NCBI RefSeq assembly: GCF_030035675.1
Contig: NC_084493.1
Coordinates: forward strand, 21,677,822 to 21,741,821
From: Rhineura floridana
Taxonomy: Eukaryota > Chordata > Lepidosauria > Squamata > Rhineuridae
Direction of reading: 5' to 3'
DNA length: 64,000 nt
Numbering within the stretch: position 1 is the first letter of the stretch; every line of letters begins with the position of its first letter. The notes under the pieces were generated by a model. It searched no databases, had not been told where the DNA came from, and saw nothing but the letters and a program-made list of their open reading frames with translations. A program made the position numbers and the translations under genes. Of the stretch, positions 10,636 through 22,689 are shown piece after piece.

Positions 10636-11125
10636 CTCCTAACGCTGGAGCCTAGAGGCATCCAATTAAGCTGAATAGTGGGAGTTTCAGGGCAGACTGA
10701 GAACGTACTTCTTCACACCGTGGCAGTGCATAGTCAAAGCTAGGGAATTTGCTACCAGAAGATGTGGTGACGGCCACCAATTTAGATGGCTTTACAAGGG
10801 GTTTAAACAGATTAATGGAGGATAAGTGTATCAGTGACTACTAGCAATATATTACCTCCAGGACCAGAGACAGCATTCCTCTGGATTTCAACTGCTGAGC
10901 AACCGGAGTGGGAAGAGGGCTGCTGTGCTTGTGTCCTGCTCCAGTTGAGTCACAGGACCAGAGGCATCTGGTTGGCCATTGTGGATAAACAGAATGCTAA
11001 ACGTAGAGGGACTCTTGGTCTAATCTAACAGGTCTCTGCATTGATTCTTGAACTGAGCAAGGGGTTGGACTCGATGGCCTTATAGGCCCCTTCCAACTCT
11101 ACCATTTTATGATTCTTATAGCAGG

Positions 11126-12455
11126 TTGACAACCTCACAGTAAATCCATTTGAACCACAACTGGCTAAGAGCTTCTCCAGATTTTGCTCCCAGAGCGGCT
11201 GCTGTAATGAAACTTGGAAGGCTTCAGGGCAAAATAGCTGACCCAACTGCGTGTAACTTACACATGTACCATAACCGAACCCACGATTGCATTTTTTAAA
11301 GAATAAAAGTCCACTTTAGGAGGCGGAAGAGAAAACAGAGAAGTTGTAAGAGGCAGGGCACTTAGCTCTCCTTACTGCAATTGCTCTGCTCTAAATGACC
11401 CTTCACCCCCAGAGGCTTCCCTCCCTCCACAGGGTTACCAACACAATTGCCCTTGCAAATATGCATCTAGGTCTTGGGGAGCAGCACTTTGGGGGGTGGT
11501 ATAGAGCAGCAAAGGGCAGGCAAGGAGTTAGGTGCACTCTCCTTAACTTCTCTGTTATAGATCTCACCCTGCTGACACAGTTTTACTTTCCTTTTTTTAG
11601 AAAGGCACTTGCAATTTTATAGAAACTAGGGCCAGGTGTGGAAGGCATGCTCGCAGAGGAGCACCCTTGCACCTGCAGGATTGAATCCTCTACTCAGCAG
11701 CTGTGGAGCAGAGCCATCAATCCTGCAGGGAGCTGCTTCAGAGGGAGGGGTGCCAGGCAGGAAGGAAAGGCAGACAGCATCAGGCAGGAAAATGGAAAGT
11801 TTAAGCGGAAAAGCTGCTTGCGAAGGAGCATCCTGCATCCAAAGGCATCTTCCACCACCACCACCTTCTCCCAGCTGGCTCAGTAGATCCCTCCTATTCT
11901 CTTAGGCCTTTTCTTTTACTGCTTCTCCTTTACCCCAGGTGACCCTGCCTGATACCTGGATGCTCTGCTCCCTGGCAGCCCCAGATCACTCTGGGCAGCC
12001 AAGCCCAACCAGGATATCTCCACTCAACTTGAGCAAAGCCTAGAACTCCCCAAATCTGCCTCATTTAGTTCAGGCTTCGGCCAAATCCAGTGCTCATCCC
12101 TAATTTTAACCACTTGTTTCAAAACTGTACTGATTTTTTCAATGGTTTCGTAGGCTATAAATGGATTAGTCGCCAGAACAAAGCATTCTGTTAGCCACGC
12201 CTGGAGGGGGAACATGCTGATCTGCCGATCAGTTGCGAAATCTCTTTGAAGCTGAATCTTACTCGAACTGAGCCCACCAGGTTTTACAGTGAAAAGGGGT
12301 GGGGTTTAACTAGGGTCGTGTGTCCCCCGTTTTCAGAAGAGAAGAGATGCACTGAAACCGGCAGAACAATAGGTGTGTTTCTGCCCTTAGAATTCCCAAG
12401 CAACACCAAGTCTAGTACATCATAAAAATCAACCTAATATTCAAATGCATAACAT
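11126..12455. other. No gene recognised
   Basis: Frames at 11636-11905 lack family features. No named repeat. Confidence 0.4.
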
Positions 12456-13027
12456 CAGGGCCAGTGTCAGAGGGAGGCCAGGTTGGGTCATGGCTGAGGG
12501 CCCCTGTGGCCCAGAGGGGCCCCTGAAGGGTCCCTCCTTAGGGTGGGAGGGTAGCACTCCTGTTCTGTGATCAGTGGCAGTGTTGACTCCTGACCCTGCT
12601 GCAGATCGCAGAGCACACAGCACCCTCCATACAGACCATGCGGCCCCACGATGCTCGTCTGCATGCCCCAACTACCTCTCCTGTTGCTGTGAATGCTGTG
12701 TGTGCTGCGCGCACATACCTACCATCAACCAAGATGGCAGCAGAGACTTCTCTAAGGGGCTGACACCTCTACTGCCATCTTGGTTGATGGCAGGCATGTG
12801 CATGCACACAGCATAGCACGCATGCGTGCCATCAACCAAGATGACATCGGGGGCATCAGCCCCTTAGGGAACCCCCGACACTATCTTGGTTGATGGCAGC
12901 CTTGTATGCACAGCGCACAGGGCATTCTCATGATGTAATGGAGAGGTACGTGGGGCAAGTGGGTGGGTGCCATGGGCCCAGGGCAGACTAGTGCACAAGG
13001 GCCCAGCCATGCCTGGTGCCGGCCCTG
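12456..13027. mobile_element. Family F hAT-like element with two hairpins, perfect target duplication
   Basis: 572 bp, ends CAGGGCCAGTGTCAG and GGTGCCGGCCCTG. Flanks CATAACAT (12448-12455) and CATAACAT (13028-13035) are identical. Two hairpins with arms CCATCAACCAAGATGGCAG and its complement lie near 12721-12792 and 12828-12899. No transposase sequence. Confidence 0.88.
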
Positions 13028-13329
13028 CATAACATACGTTTATTTTATTTGTTTCTGCCAATTTATATAATCACTTAACGACTGTCCTTGATAACTGGTG
13101 ACAGCCATCTCTAAGTGATTTATAAAACACTGCTAGAAAGCTGAGTGTGTGACTCCTGGGGATGGGGATGGTTGCCTCTCACAGGAATTGGGCTTGAGTG
13201 TTGCAGTCCCTGTGGATTTGTGGTCAAGGTTCTCAGGCTCAGGTAGTCCCTGGTCGTCAAATCCAAACATAGGTTTCTCAGTCTGCACCATAGGTCCTTC
13301 ACCCTCTGTAGGCACTTGCAGACAACCTG

Positions 13330-13620
13330 TTTATTGAGCATTCATCCTGATTTCTTTGCAGGGAAATTAGACAACCGTGGCTATTAGTGATCATTCATTC
13401 TGATTTGTTTGTGGAGATGCTAGATGATATGGTGTCAAAGCAAATATTATTCCACCCTTTCCAATGATTTCCCCCCCATATTTTCATTATTGTAAAAAGT
13501 CTAGTCTTTGGGGAAATGGATTTGTTTCACAAGACCTAGAAATCATCTTTAATTGTGCAACCTGAATTGGCCAGGACGTGGTTGAATCTCACTCCAAAAT
13601 AGCAACAGTCAGGATGAGCT
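13330..13620. repeat. Dispersed repeat shared with 53230-53440
   Basis: TTTAATTGTGCAACCTGAATT, GGTTGAATCTCACTCC match 53385-53440. A scrap of the same unit (GAGCATTCATCCTGATTTGC) is at 35785-35870. Confidence 0.5.
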
Positions 13621-13660
13621 CTGTATCTGGGTCACTTCCAGCAAGTGACTGGAAGATGGG

Positions 13661-13685
13661 GTCATGATGATGATGATGATGATGA
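13661..13685. repeat. (GAT)n microsatellite
   Basis: About seven ATG/GAT units. Confidence 0.85.
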
Positions 13686-13839
13686 CCCTTGTCACTTGCA
13701 TGGGGGCATTGCCTAAGTAAGGACATGCTCTGTGCTTTACCCCACCACCATCTGTTGAGAGCTGTGATGGGCTAAGCCAGTGTCAAGTAGGTCACTGCTA
13801 GTTATGGGTATTTTATGTGAATTGGTTTTAACTGATTAC

Positions 13840-13970
13840 ATAGGGTTGTATTCAATGCTAGTACTACTCAGAATAGACTCACTGAAATCAATGAACCTAT
13901 GTTGGTCCTTCCTATTAATTTCAGTGAGTCTGCTCTAAGTAGGCCTGGTGTTGGTTGCAATAGATTATGT
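13840..13970. repeat. 'Target' palindromic repeat
   Basis: TTGTATTCAATGCTAGTACT, TACTCAGAATAGACTCACTG and its inverse CAGTGAGTCTGCTCTAAGTA. One of about ten copies of a fold-back repeat in the window. Confidence 0.6.
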
Positions 13971-14638
13971 TTTGTTTTGCTCCAAACCATCCAGTGTCTG
14001 TTATTTTATTTTATTTCTTAATAAAATTAATATAATAAGCTTATCTTCCACTTCCATCCCCATTCTCTTAAGACTGTAGGCCAACTTTATTCCAGCATCA
14101 CCTTGACTGATTTAATGCACAAGGGTCACAAACAAACAAGCAGACAAAATGTCTGGATGAACTCGCATGTACAAAAGAGCCATGGCTGTGCCTTTCCATA
14201 TTGGCGCAGTCCTGGCTACAGTTTTTTTTAAAAGCTCTAAACCCACAGCCTGCAAACAGATCCCTCTTCTCAACGAAGAAAGAAGGTGTCACAGCAGAGA
14301 TGAGAGGAAAGGGTGTAATTACTTCTAAATAGACTGCCTTTTCCATGTTGCACATTAAGCATCAGATGTTCCTTAATGAAGCCCTGGTCTATTTTTAAGC
14401 ACCTGGGTCCTTAAAGATTCACACGCTGGATGTTCGCACATTATCCAGACAAGCCCTACACAAGAAATACAAATTAAAAATAGACAGTCTTGAAGGAAGC
14501 CAATGTGTGGCAAAGTTGGATAGGGAGACTGGGAGGGGTGGAAGCGCTCCATTCCCCATGCTAGGCTGAGGAGCCAAACAGCAAGGCAGCTGGGAACATG
14601 CTAGCTGCTGTGCCCGCAGTGTGGATGTGCATATTTAG

Positions 14639-14652
14639 CAGGCGCCATCTGG
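14639..14652 (-). promoter_or_regulatory. Weak CTCF-like motif
   Basis: The minus strand reads CCAGATGGCGCCTG, sharing the AGATGGCGC core with the site at 7785. Weaker than the other two; motif only. Confidence 0.25.
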
Positions 14653-14844
14653 AAGAGGATGGCTTCTTCTCAAAAGTTCAGCAAACATTGGAGTGTGGAG
14701 CTGAGTAATGATGACTGCCAGCCAGACTTGACTTGCTAGGGAATTTCACATCTCCAGGCAAGTCTGCCTGGCACGGAAGAACGGGGGTCTTGTCACCCTC
14801 AACAAGAAGACATGCAAAAGAGGGTTTGTCATACAAGTCAGCTT

Positions 14845-15051
14845 TTTCAGGGCATTTAAAGCACACCGAACACACATTTAAAGCATGTGACTTCCCCCAA
14901 AGCATCATGGGAACTGTAGTTTGTTAACTGTGCTGACAGTATGTAGCTCTGTGACGGGAAAACCACAGTTCCTAGGATTCTTTGAATGAAGTTGTGTGCT
15001 CTAAGCGTGCCTTGGATTATGGTTTAAATGGATGGTGTGGACCTGCCCTCA
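14845..15051. mobile_element. Family C fold-back MITE
   Basis: GACTTCCCCCAAAGCATCAT, GGGAACTGTAGTTTGTTAAC and ACCACAGTTCCTAGGATTCT arms; right end ATGGTGTGGACC. Confidence 0.75.
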
Positions 15052-15074
15052 GTCTCCATTTCCTTTGGGGCAGG

Positions 15075-15167
15075 GATTGGGGAGCATGCACCCCTCTAGT
15101 TGTTACTGAATTCTGGCTCCTCATCAGCTGCCACCAACATGGCCAATGGTCAGGGGTGATGGGAGAT
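15075..15167. mobile_element. Family B fold-back MITE, truncated by family A
   Basis: GATTGGGGAGCATGCACCCC, CATGGCCAATGGTCAGGGGT and GATGGGAG, where the family A copy begins. Confidence 0.6.
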
Positions 15168-15607
15168 TAGGGATGGAAGGATCTGTCAGTTTTGGTTCTC
15201 TCCATTGCTTGTTTTTTCAATCTTAAATTCAGTTCTGCAGTGATTTGTAATTAAAAAAAAACCTCATGAAAATTCTCCAGCATTTTAGTGCTAATTTCTG
15301 TTAATAAACACATTTTTGTAGGCAGATTTGACTAATGTGCACATTTTTGCAAGCAATTTCTCATCATATAATGCATTTTTGGATATTATTTTCACTCATA
15401 TATTCATTTTTACGCACATCTTCCCCTAATAGATGCATTTTTGTAAACATTGTTTGGTTGGTAAACTGCATTGCAAAATTTAAATAAGTGTAAATTTTGA
15501 AATTTTGAAAGATGGCTGTGATTTGGTTCTCATACTGTTTTGGAAAGTTCAGATTTGATAGATTTGGCTTGAAATGCAAACTGAATCAAAATTCTTGCCC
15601 ATCCCTA
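15168..15607 (+). mobile_element. Family A hAT-like MITE, full length
   Basis: TAGGGATGG at the left end and CCATCCCTA at the right, 440 bp. CATTTTT recurs at 15311, 15342, 15374, 15405 and 15436, a 31-bp beat. It interrupts a family B palindrome (15075-15167). No coding capacity. Confidence 0.82.
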
Positions 15608-15722
15608 CAAGGGACACCTAGACCTGTGGGAAAACATTATTCCCCTCCCCCAGCTTTTTCACTTCTACATTTTTTTCCAGAATGCGGAATAAATTGAAGG
15701 GATATTAAGCGGACTAGGACCT

Positions 15723-15870
15723 AGCCATGAAACACACTGTGTGACCTTGGGCCATTCACTGTCTCTCAGCCCCACCTTCCTCACAAGGTTGTTGTGAGGA
15801 TAACATGAGGGAAAGGAAACCTATGAGTGTCACCTTGAGCTCCTTAGAGGAAACATAGAATGAACATAAA
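15723..15870 (+). mobile_element. tRNA-headed SINE, 5'-truncated
   Basis: GTGTGACCTTGGGCC, CACAAGGTTGTTGTGAGGAT and CACCTTGAGCTCCTTAGAGG. Shares the SINE body but has a different tail from Sauria SINEs. Confidence 0.6.
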
Positions 15871-16977
15871 TAAGGACTAAAAAGTATCTCTCCAGCCTTC
15901 CTGCCTCAAATTTTGGATTGGGGAAGGGGACAGGTTTGGAATAATGAAGAAAAAAACACACACCCTAAACTCAAAGAAAAAAATCTGGGACACAACTAGG
16001 ATATTCAGGCCTACAAATTGTGGACTTTACATGTAGTTCCTCTGCAAATGTGTCTGTCTGCTGGGAGCCTGGGACAGGCTTGCCCGGGTGGGGCATGCTG
16101 GCAAGCTGCAAACCATGCTCCCGTACTACATAGAGGTTCTGCAAGCTGAGTTCTCATCTGAACCATCCTCTGCACCATCCTTCTTTTTATAATAGCATTT
16201 TAAGTACTTTATAGCCTTTTTATCTTCACAACAACCCTATGAAGTAGATCTTAGTGCAATTTTAGCAAAACAACAACAAAAAAGAACAGTACTAGCACCT
16301 TCATGACGAACAAATTTATTATGCATCATTCTTGGTAATCCTGCTTATGCAGTTATACATTTGCCAGTCTTTAAAGTGCTACTGAATTATTATTTTGTTT
16401 CTGCTGTAAGCTGTGGCTAGTTGGCTACCCTCTTGATTGACAATGTACAGAGTAATGTACCATACAATGAGCTTGCGGCAGAGAGGAGGAATTTTAAATT
16501 AGGCCTCCAGATCTTCTGGTGGACTGTTTTTTGGTGTTTTTTTTAATTGTACAGGCAAGGCTCTTGCCACTTGGCTTAGTGAGTGGGAAAATGTGCAGGC
16601 AATATTCTACCCAATCAAAGCATGACACAGCCTAAGGGGGTTACCTTGAGCAGGGAGATCCATGATTAAGGATTATGAGCCTCAGAAATAAGATTCATGA
16701 TTGATTACATTTTCCCAGTCACCATTAAAAGAGGCTCAACTGAGGGAGCTGGGTTACAGCACCCTATTAGAAGGCTATTTTAGAGTAGGAATTGCTGGGG
16801 GGGGGCATTTACTTTGGAGAAGAGCCAATGGCTTTATTGCACAGGTAGAAAATTCCTTTCCTTTTATATTCAGATGTTTGGCATTTGCATTATTATGTAA
16901 ACAAGGACTTGTCTATATTGTATGTGAAAGACAAGTATGAACCCTTATACTTTTGAAATGACAAAATAGGAATATAC
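15871..16977. other. No gene recognised; one SINE remnant
   Basis: Only the CORE/MIR-like remnant at 16190-16265 is recognisable. Confidence 0.4.
16190..16265 (-). mobile_element. CORE/MIR-like SINE remnant
   Basis: CTTCACAACAACCCTATGAA followed by GTAGATCTTAGTGC resembles the conserved CORE-SINE segment in reverse. Short and old. Confidence 0.35.
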
Positions 16978-17160
16978 ATAGAAAGTGGCCTTATGCCAAG
17001 TCAAACCATTGGTCCAGCTAGCTTACTGTCTACACTGACTGGCAGTGGCTCTCCAGGTTTTCAGACAGGGGACGTTCCCATCCCTACTTGGAGATGCTGG
17101 GGATTGAACCTGAGGCCTTCTGCATGGAACGTAGATTGTCTATTACTGGGCAACAGACAT
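16978..17160 (-). mobile_element. tRNA-Ala-derived SINE
   Basis: Reverse complement of the family: GTCCAGCTAGCTTACTGTCT, CAGTGGCTCTCCAGG, GGAGATGCTGGGGATTGAAC. The tRNA head is degraded. Confidence 0.75.
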
Positions 17161-17324
17161 CCCTCAGTGTGGCTATGAGATTTCTACTGTGTTTAAAAGG
17201 AGGTTGGGATGGTCTCTCTCCATTACATGAAATGTTGCTTAATGAAGGATAATCAGATTTATGAGAGAAACAGAGATATCAACATGAAAAGAAATATTTC
17301 AGGAAGCCGGCAGACAGAACTGTA

Positions 17325-17393
17325 GCTGCCGTGAGTGCCCTATTGTAGGGTAGAAGGGTGGGATAGAAAATATTTTAAATAAATAAATAACTG
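17325..17393 (+). mobile_element. LINE or SINE tail
   Basis: GGTAGAAGGGTGGGATAGAAAAT followed by AAATAAATAAATAA. Too short to assign. Confidence 0.4.
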
Positions 17394-18784
17394 AAAGTGC
17401 CTCAAAGTTCTGAAGAAGCATCACTTAAGACTCAAGACTGAGGAAGAGCAATACCCAAGGCCAAGGCAGGTGGGTTGTCAAGGTAACAGTGACTTGCCCT
17501 CCCTTGTGGTGATGCTGGCTTAAAAGCCGCCAACCAGGGATGTTCAGTGTGGGAGTCAGAAGTAGAGAGAGGAGAGGAGGAGGAGATTAGGAGAGCAGGA
17601 AAGCGGCAGAGAGGAGAGCGGAGGAAGGTTTTGATTTTTGATTTTTGTTTATACTTTCCTTTATTTTCTTTATTTTGTTTATATTTTATTTATTTATATT
17701 TTGTTTATATAGTGTTTATTTTGTTTCTTTATTTTTGTACATTTTGTACATATTTTTATTTTTTGTATATATATTTTTATATATTTTATAGATCTTTAGG
17801 GTTAGGGGTTGGGGTGGAGTAGTTAAGGTGGGTGTTCAGGTAGTTAGGGCAGTTAGGGCTTTGGGTTTTTTTAAAAAGAGACATCATCATGTTCAAAATG
17901 TATGTATACTTTTTTCGGCTTCTATTTGTACCCTAAGGAGGAGGGCCCAGGTTCCCCCTTGTGGCCTTGCCCCCCCCCCAGAGGTCACTAGGCGAGTCAC
18001 CCCGCTAATCGCTGGAGTCCAGGAGTTTCCCTTCGCAGTCCCCACACAGCCTGCCTCCACTGCCCCTAAGCTACAGGGGCCAAGAACACTCTCCCTCGAT
18101 AGTGCCCCAAGTTCAGGGCAGATGCTTCAACCCAGTCTCTCTCCTTCTTCCCATTTTGTCTCAGGTTGAAAAAGCTCCATGAGATTTGCCAGACATGCTG
18201 CATCAAATGATCCAAAGTCCATCCCCTGGTCAGGAAGAAGGAAACTGAGATCCGTGTAATCTATGAGAGGCCCGATGACCAGGAATGGACACAACTGCCT
18301 CTGACAGTTTAGATGAGGAAATCTGTTCTGCTTAGGGGGAATTATGGTGAGGCCAGTGTGAGCCTGACTAACTGGGTCAGAAAGAGGGAAGTCTCTGATT
18401 TAGGAAGACTTTGGAGGCATCCCTTTGGCAGAAGGGAGATGATTGTTATGTTGCTTGACTTTTGACTTTTCCTATTGTTTCATCCACAGAGTTTGTCCCT
18501 ACCAAAATATTATACCCACAGCCACAAAGGAGACATCGAAGGAAACGATCCCCAAAAGCTTTGCAGCAGCATCCTAAACCCTGGCAAGAAGGTACCACCA
18601 CCACCTTCTTTACTGAGAGTCAGTGTGCTGCAGATGTTAGGTTGGGGCAGGCGGGCAAGGTGCCACTTGCAGGCCCACAGAGGCCCACAGAGGCCTTCTC
18701 TAGTGCCCACAGGGTGCCCTCCCCTCACCACACTGAAATTAGGCTCGAAACAAGAATTCTATCGTAGCCAACAGAATAGATTCC
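17394..18784. other. Unclassified unit, no gene recognised
   Basis: Purine-rich block (17547-17625), T-rich tract, then a GC-richer stretch (17930-18170) with a Pro/Ser-rich frame. It could be an old long repeat; no diagnostic motif. Confidence 0.35.
17630..17795. repeat. T-rich low-complexity tract
   Basis: Tract of TTTATTTTGTTTATATTTTA-type sequence. The 91-codon frame reading mostly Phe, Tyr and Leu is an artefact. Confidence 0.8.
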
Positions 18785-18937
18785 CATATGTGAATGGCTG
18801 CAGTGTGATTGGGTGACCATGGGTGGATACTATCTCTTAGTCTAACCTACCTCACAGGGTTGTGGTGAGAAGCATGTGTGCCACCTTGGGCTTCTTGGAG
18901 GAGAGGGGAGATATAAATATAAATAAATAAAATAATG
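18785..18937 (+). mobile_element. tRNA-headed SINE, 5'-truncated
   Basis: TGGGTGACCATGGGTGG, CTACCTCACAGGGTTGTGGT, CCACCTTGGGCTTCTTGGAG and ATAAATATAAATAAATAAAA. Same tail type as 15723-15870. Confidence 0.65.
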
Positions 18938-20255
18938 AAGTATCACTTTTCTCCTCCATCCAGATGACCTCATGATAGAAGATCTATAGTTCTCTGAAGA
19001 GATTCTGATGGTTGCAATTCCCCACTGCGTAAAAGGCAAAATTCAAATTAAGAGTGGCAAAGGGGATGGGCTCTTCCTTGGATTTTTACGCAGCATGGTC
19101 TAGCTTTCTACCATATACTAGCCAGTCCCAGTTGGACTTTGAGGCCTTTCTGAGACTTTGGAACTGGGACTGAGAAGGAAACCACATATTCCATCTGGCT
19201 GAATTTGAATGGCAGTACGCAGGAGCTCCAGAGCCAGCAGTGAACTTGACTTTACAATTGGGACTGTGACTATGGACACCAGATAGCAGAGACTGAATTC
19301 ATAGCGGATGCCTTTGCTTGAAGATGTTCACATGCAGCATTGTGCTTGGGGGGAGGGAATTGGGTATTTGGGAGCTTATGACATTACGATTTTTATATCT
19401 CTTTGAAACAACTTTGAAAAAATAAAATGTTATTAAAAATAAAAGATGTCCTAATGTTTCTACAACGTACTGTTTGTTGTATTCACAGGTGAGCAACGGA
19501 GAGCATCGTTCATTGAAGTCAAGATCAAGGGCAGCATTGGACCACGGCTGTGAGGTCCAGTCCTTGGAGTTTTCCCCCTGGTTCTGTTTTTGCAACAGAA
19601 TGGGAGGGCAGAGACCTGTTCACAGGGTGTAGGGGGGTGAGGGTGTTATGGTGATCCCATTGTCCTTGACAGATCATCTGATGGGAGGTTTGGACTGACA
19701 GTGGCAAGGTTTCTCTTCAGGGGCGGGGGGATCTATTAGGATGTTGCTCTTTTGGGGCAAGGTGCTGGAGAAGCCGCTGACGGAATACCTTTAGTCATGC
19801 TTGGAGGAAACACAGTGTCTGGACCTATTTCAGTGTTAATTAAATGTTGAAGCTGGAGAGGTGCACATGACGATCTCAGCTGCTGTGACATGATCCCCAC
19901 AACCTTCCTAACAGCTGGTGATTGGACACTTCGAAGGAACCTGGAAACCTCCCCTCCAAGCGGCCAAGCTCCTTGTCCATCTCTCCTGCATGAGAGGCAC
20001 CTAGCCAATTTCCTTAGCTACTTGGAAGGGAGAAGCCCTGCAAATCTCAACTATGAGCTAGCAAACCAAGAAGCATCCCACCCATATCCATCCACATCTA
20101 GAAAAGTGGGTTTGGCAAACAAGGTCAAATATTGGAGAGGGCCTTAAAACACGTATGGAATGTGTTACATTTCCGCTACGTATAAATACACTACAATCTT
20201 TCTAGCACAAGGTTTTTAAATGCCCAGAGATTGCACGGCCACTGTTCAATCATTT
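18938..20255. other. No gene recognised
   Basis: A TTATTAAAAATAAAAG end at 19425-19445 suggests a retroelement tail, not assignable. Confidence 0.35.
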
Positions 20256-20429
<174 letters not shown>

Positions 20430-20639
20430 TATTGCCTCTCAAGCTTGTTTTTGTTTGAAGGCTATTATATTGTTTTATTATATTGCATTTTTATAAGTGG
20501 GCATTGCACTGGCAGCCACTAGATGAAGAGTTTAAAAAAAGATTAAAATGGCTTAATCCATTGAAAAATATAAAAATTAACATGAAGAGGAACAATGTGT
20601 ATTGTTGACCAGGCTGCTAAAGTAGCAGTGACACGCCCT

Positions 20640-20643
20640 GCAT

Positions 20644-20674
<31 letters not shown>

Positions 20675-21850
20675 TTTCATTTTTAAACCGCCCATAGCGA
20701 ATAGCTCTCTGGGCGGTGTACAAAAGATTAAAAGTACAGAAATACAAAATATCACAATAAATAAACTGAAACAAAGAGATTTAAAATTGTAACATTAAAC
20801 GCTTTAAAATGCCTGGGAGCATAGCCAGGTCTTAACCTTGCGCCGAAAAGATAGAAGCGTCGGCACCAGGCGTATTTCTTCGGGGAGGCTATTCCACAAT
20901 TCGGGGGCCACTACAGAAAAGGCCCTAGATCGAGTAACTGTCCTCCGGGCTTCCCGATGGGTTGGTACCCGGAGGAGGGCCTTAGACGCTGAGCGAAGTG
21001 ACCGGGTCGGTTCATAGCGGGAGAGGCGTTCCACAAGATACTGCAGTCCCACGCCATGTAAGGCTTTATAGGTCAAAACCAGCACCTTGAATCTGGCTCT
21101 GAAGCAAATAGGTAGCCAGTGCAAACGGGCCAGAACAGGTGTTATATGCGCTGACCGGCTGGTCCTCGTCAGCAGTCTGGCTGCTGCGTTTTGCACTAGC
21201 TGAAGCTTCCGAACTGTCTTCAAGGGCAGCCCTACGTAGAGCGCATTACAGTAATCCAACCTAGAAGTTACCAGAGCATGAACAACTGAGGCGAGGTCAT
21301 CCCTGTCCAGATAGGGGCGTAGCTGGGCTACCAACCAAAGGTGGTAGAATGCATTCCTTGCCACCGTGGCCACTTGCGCCTCCAGAGACAAGGAAGGATC
21401 GAAAAGAACCCCAAGACTACGAACCTGTTCCTTCAAGGGGAGTGTAACCCCATCTAGAACAGGGTAAGCATCCACCATCTGGGCAGGGAAGGCATTCACC
21501 AACAGTGTCTCAGTCTTGTCTGGATTGAGTCTCAGTTTATTAGCTCTCATCCAGTCCATTATCGCGGTCAGGCAGTGATTCAGCACATCCACAGACTCAC
21601 CTGTAGAAGATGAAAAGGAGAAATAGAGCTGCGTGTCATCAGTGTACTGGTGGCAACGCACTCCAAAACTCCTGATGACGGCACCCAGAGGCTGCATGTA
21701 GATGTTAAAAAGCATGGGGGACAAAATCGACCCCTGAGGGACTCCACAATGGAGAGTCCAAGGAGTTGAGCAATGTTCCCCAAGTACTACCTTCTGGTGA
21801 CGATCCGCCAAGTAGGAGCGGAACCACTGCCAAGCAGTGCCAAGCATTAT
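20640..21850 (-). mobile_element. 5'-truncated L2-type LINE with intact RT 3' half
   Basis: Minus-strand LINE whose open frame runs 347 codons from 21847 to 20804 without a stop. It carries GVPQGS (residues 35-40), the catalytic YTDD (68-71, where YADD is usual), thumb region, and the C-terminal ELWNSLPEEIR and LLSFRRKVKTW motifs typical of L2 proteins. The 3' UTR ends with a CCGCCCAGAGAGCT hairpin-like tail and a TAAA-repeat tract (ATTT run at 20641-20677 on plus). The N-terminal endonuclease part is missing. It is the longest open frame in the window and probably the youngest LINE here. Confidence 0.85.
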
Positions 21851-22291
21851 GACATGTCCCCCTCCCCCTGCTAGATGACTTACCAGGAAATTTTGGCAAG
21901 TGCAAGTCTTTGACGGGCATAAGGAGAGAGGGAGAGAGGGGGGGCAAAGAGAGAGAAAGAGAGAGAGTTCTCATTCATTCCCTCTATAATTTTGTGTACC
22001 AAAAATTAATTGAAAAACAACACCTCTTCAAACACAGTTCCAACTATGCTCTGAGTTCCAGGGGTATAAAAGTAATGTCCCAATAGTCCAATAGTCCACT
22101 ATGATGATCACACTTCTGTGTATTAGTAGGGCCAATCACAGTTCTGTGTTTGTACCTTGAAAACTTTGGAAACAGGTTGTACAGAGACTACAGCAGGACA
22201 CACAAAAACTGAACACGCGCACAATGGGTAATGACATTTCCCCAAAACTGCTGTCTCTGAAAAACTATGGCCCCTATATAGCCCAAGCTTT

Positions 22292-22486
22292 CTTAGGAAC
22301 ATAGGAAGCCACCTTATCATGAGTCAGACGTCTGGTCCATCTAGCTCAGTATCATGTCCATGGAGTGGCAGTGGCTCTCCAGGATTTCAGACAGGAGTCT
22401 CTGACAGCCCTACCTGGAGTTGCCAGGAGACTGAAGCTGGGACCATCTGCATGCAAAGCAGATGCACTACCCCTGAGCTACAGCCC
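22292..22486 (-). mobile_element. tRNA-Ala-derived SINE
   Basis: Full-length reverse-strand copy starting CATAGGAAGCCACCTTATCA and ending in the tRNA head CTGAGCTACAGCCC on plus. Confidence 0.8.
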
Positions 22487-22689
22487 ATTTTACAATCCAA
22501 GACAAAGCTAATCCAGCCTAGGCTTAAATAAAAGGCTGAACCAGCCTGTCCCTAGGCTCCACCTACAACCCAACCACTGCTGTTAAGCACTGATAGTATC
22601 AAAGTTCATAATTCCCTGGTTTGGAATACAAATTTGTCAAACACACAACAGTTGTTTATGCTGTAAACTGTGCAGCATTTCCCCACCCG

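Larger units (their letters stand above)
9230..11125 (+). mobile_element. CR1-type LINE 3' part broken up by four insertions
   Basis: Pieces in order: 9230-9403 (KSMVQLHLE, ELEKMQSKATK), 9996-10061 (MHGEHY-like), 10636-11125 (LLHTVAVHS-like, then the UTR). The end at 11062-11120 (GGTTGGACTCGATGGCCTTA, CCCTTCCAACTCTACCATTT, ATGATTCTTA) is the diagnostic CR1 3' end. Inserted between the pieces are a tRNA-Ala SINE (9404-9995), which holds a hAT-like element, a Sauria SINE (10062-10237) and a family A element (10243-10635). Confidence 0.7.

Noticed and set aside
17547-17822. 91-codon frame that looks like a membrane protein
   Set aside because: Phe/Tyr/Leu richness comes from a T-rich low-complexity tract.
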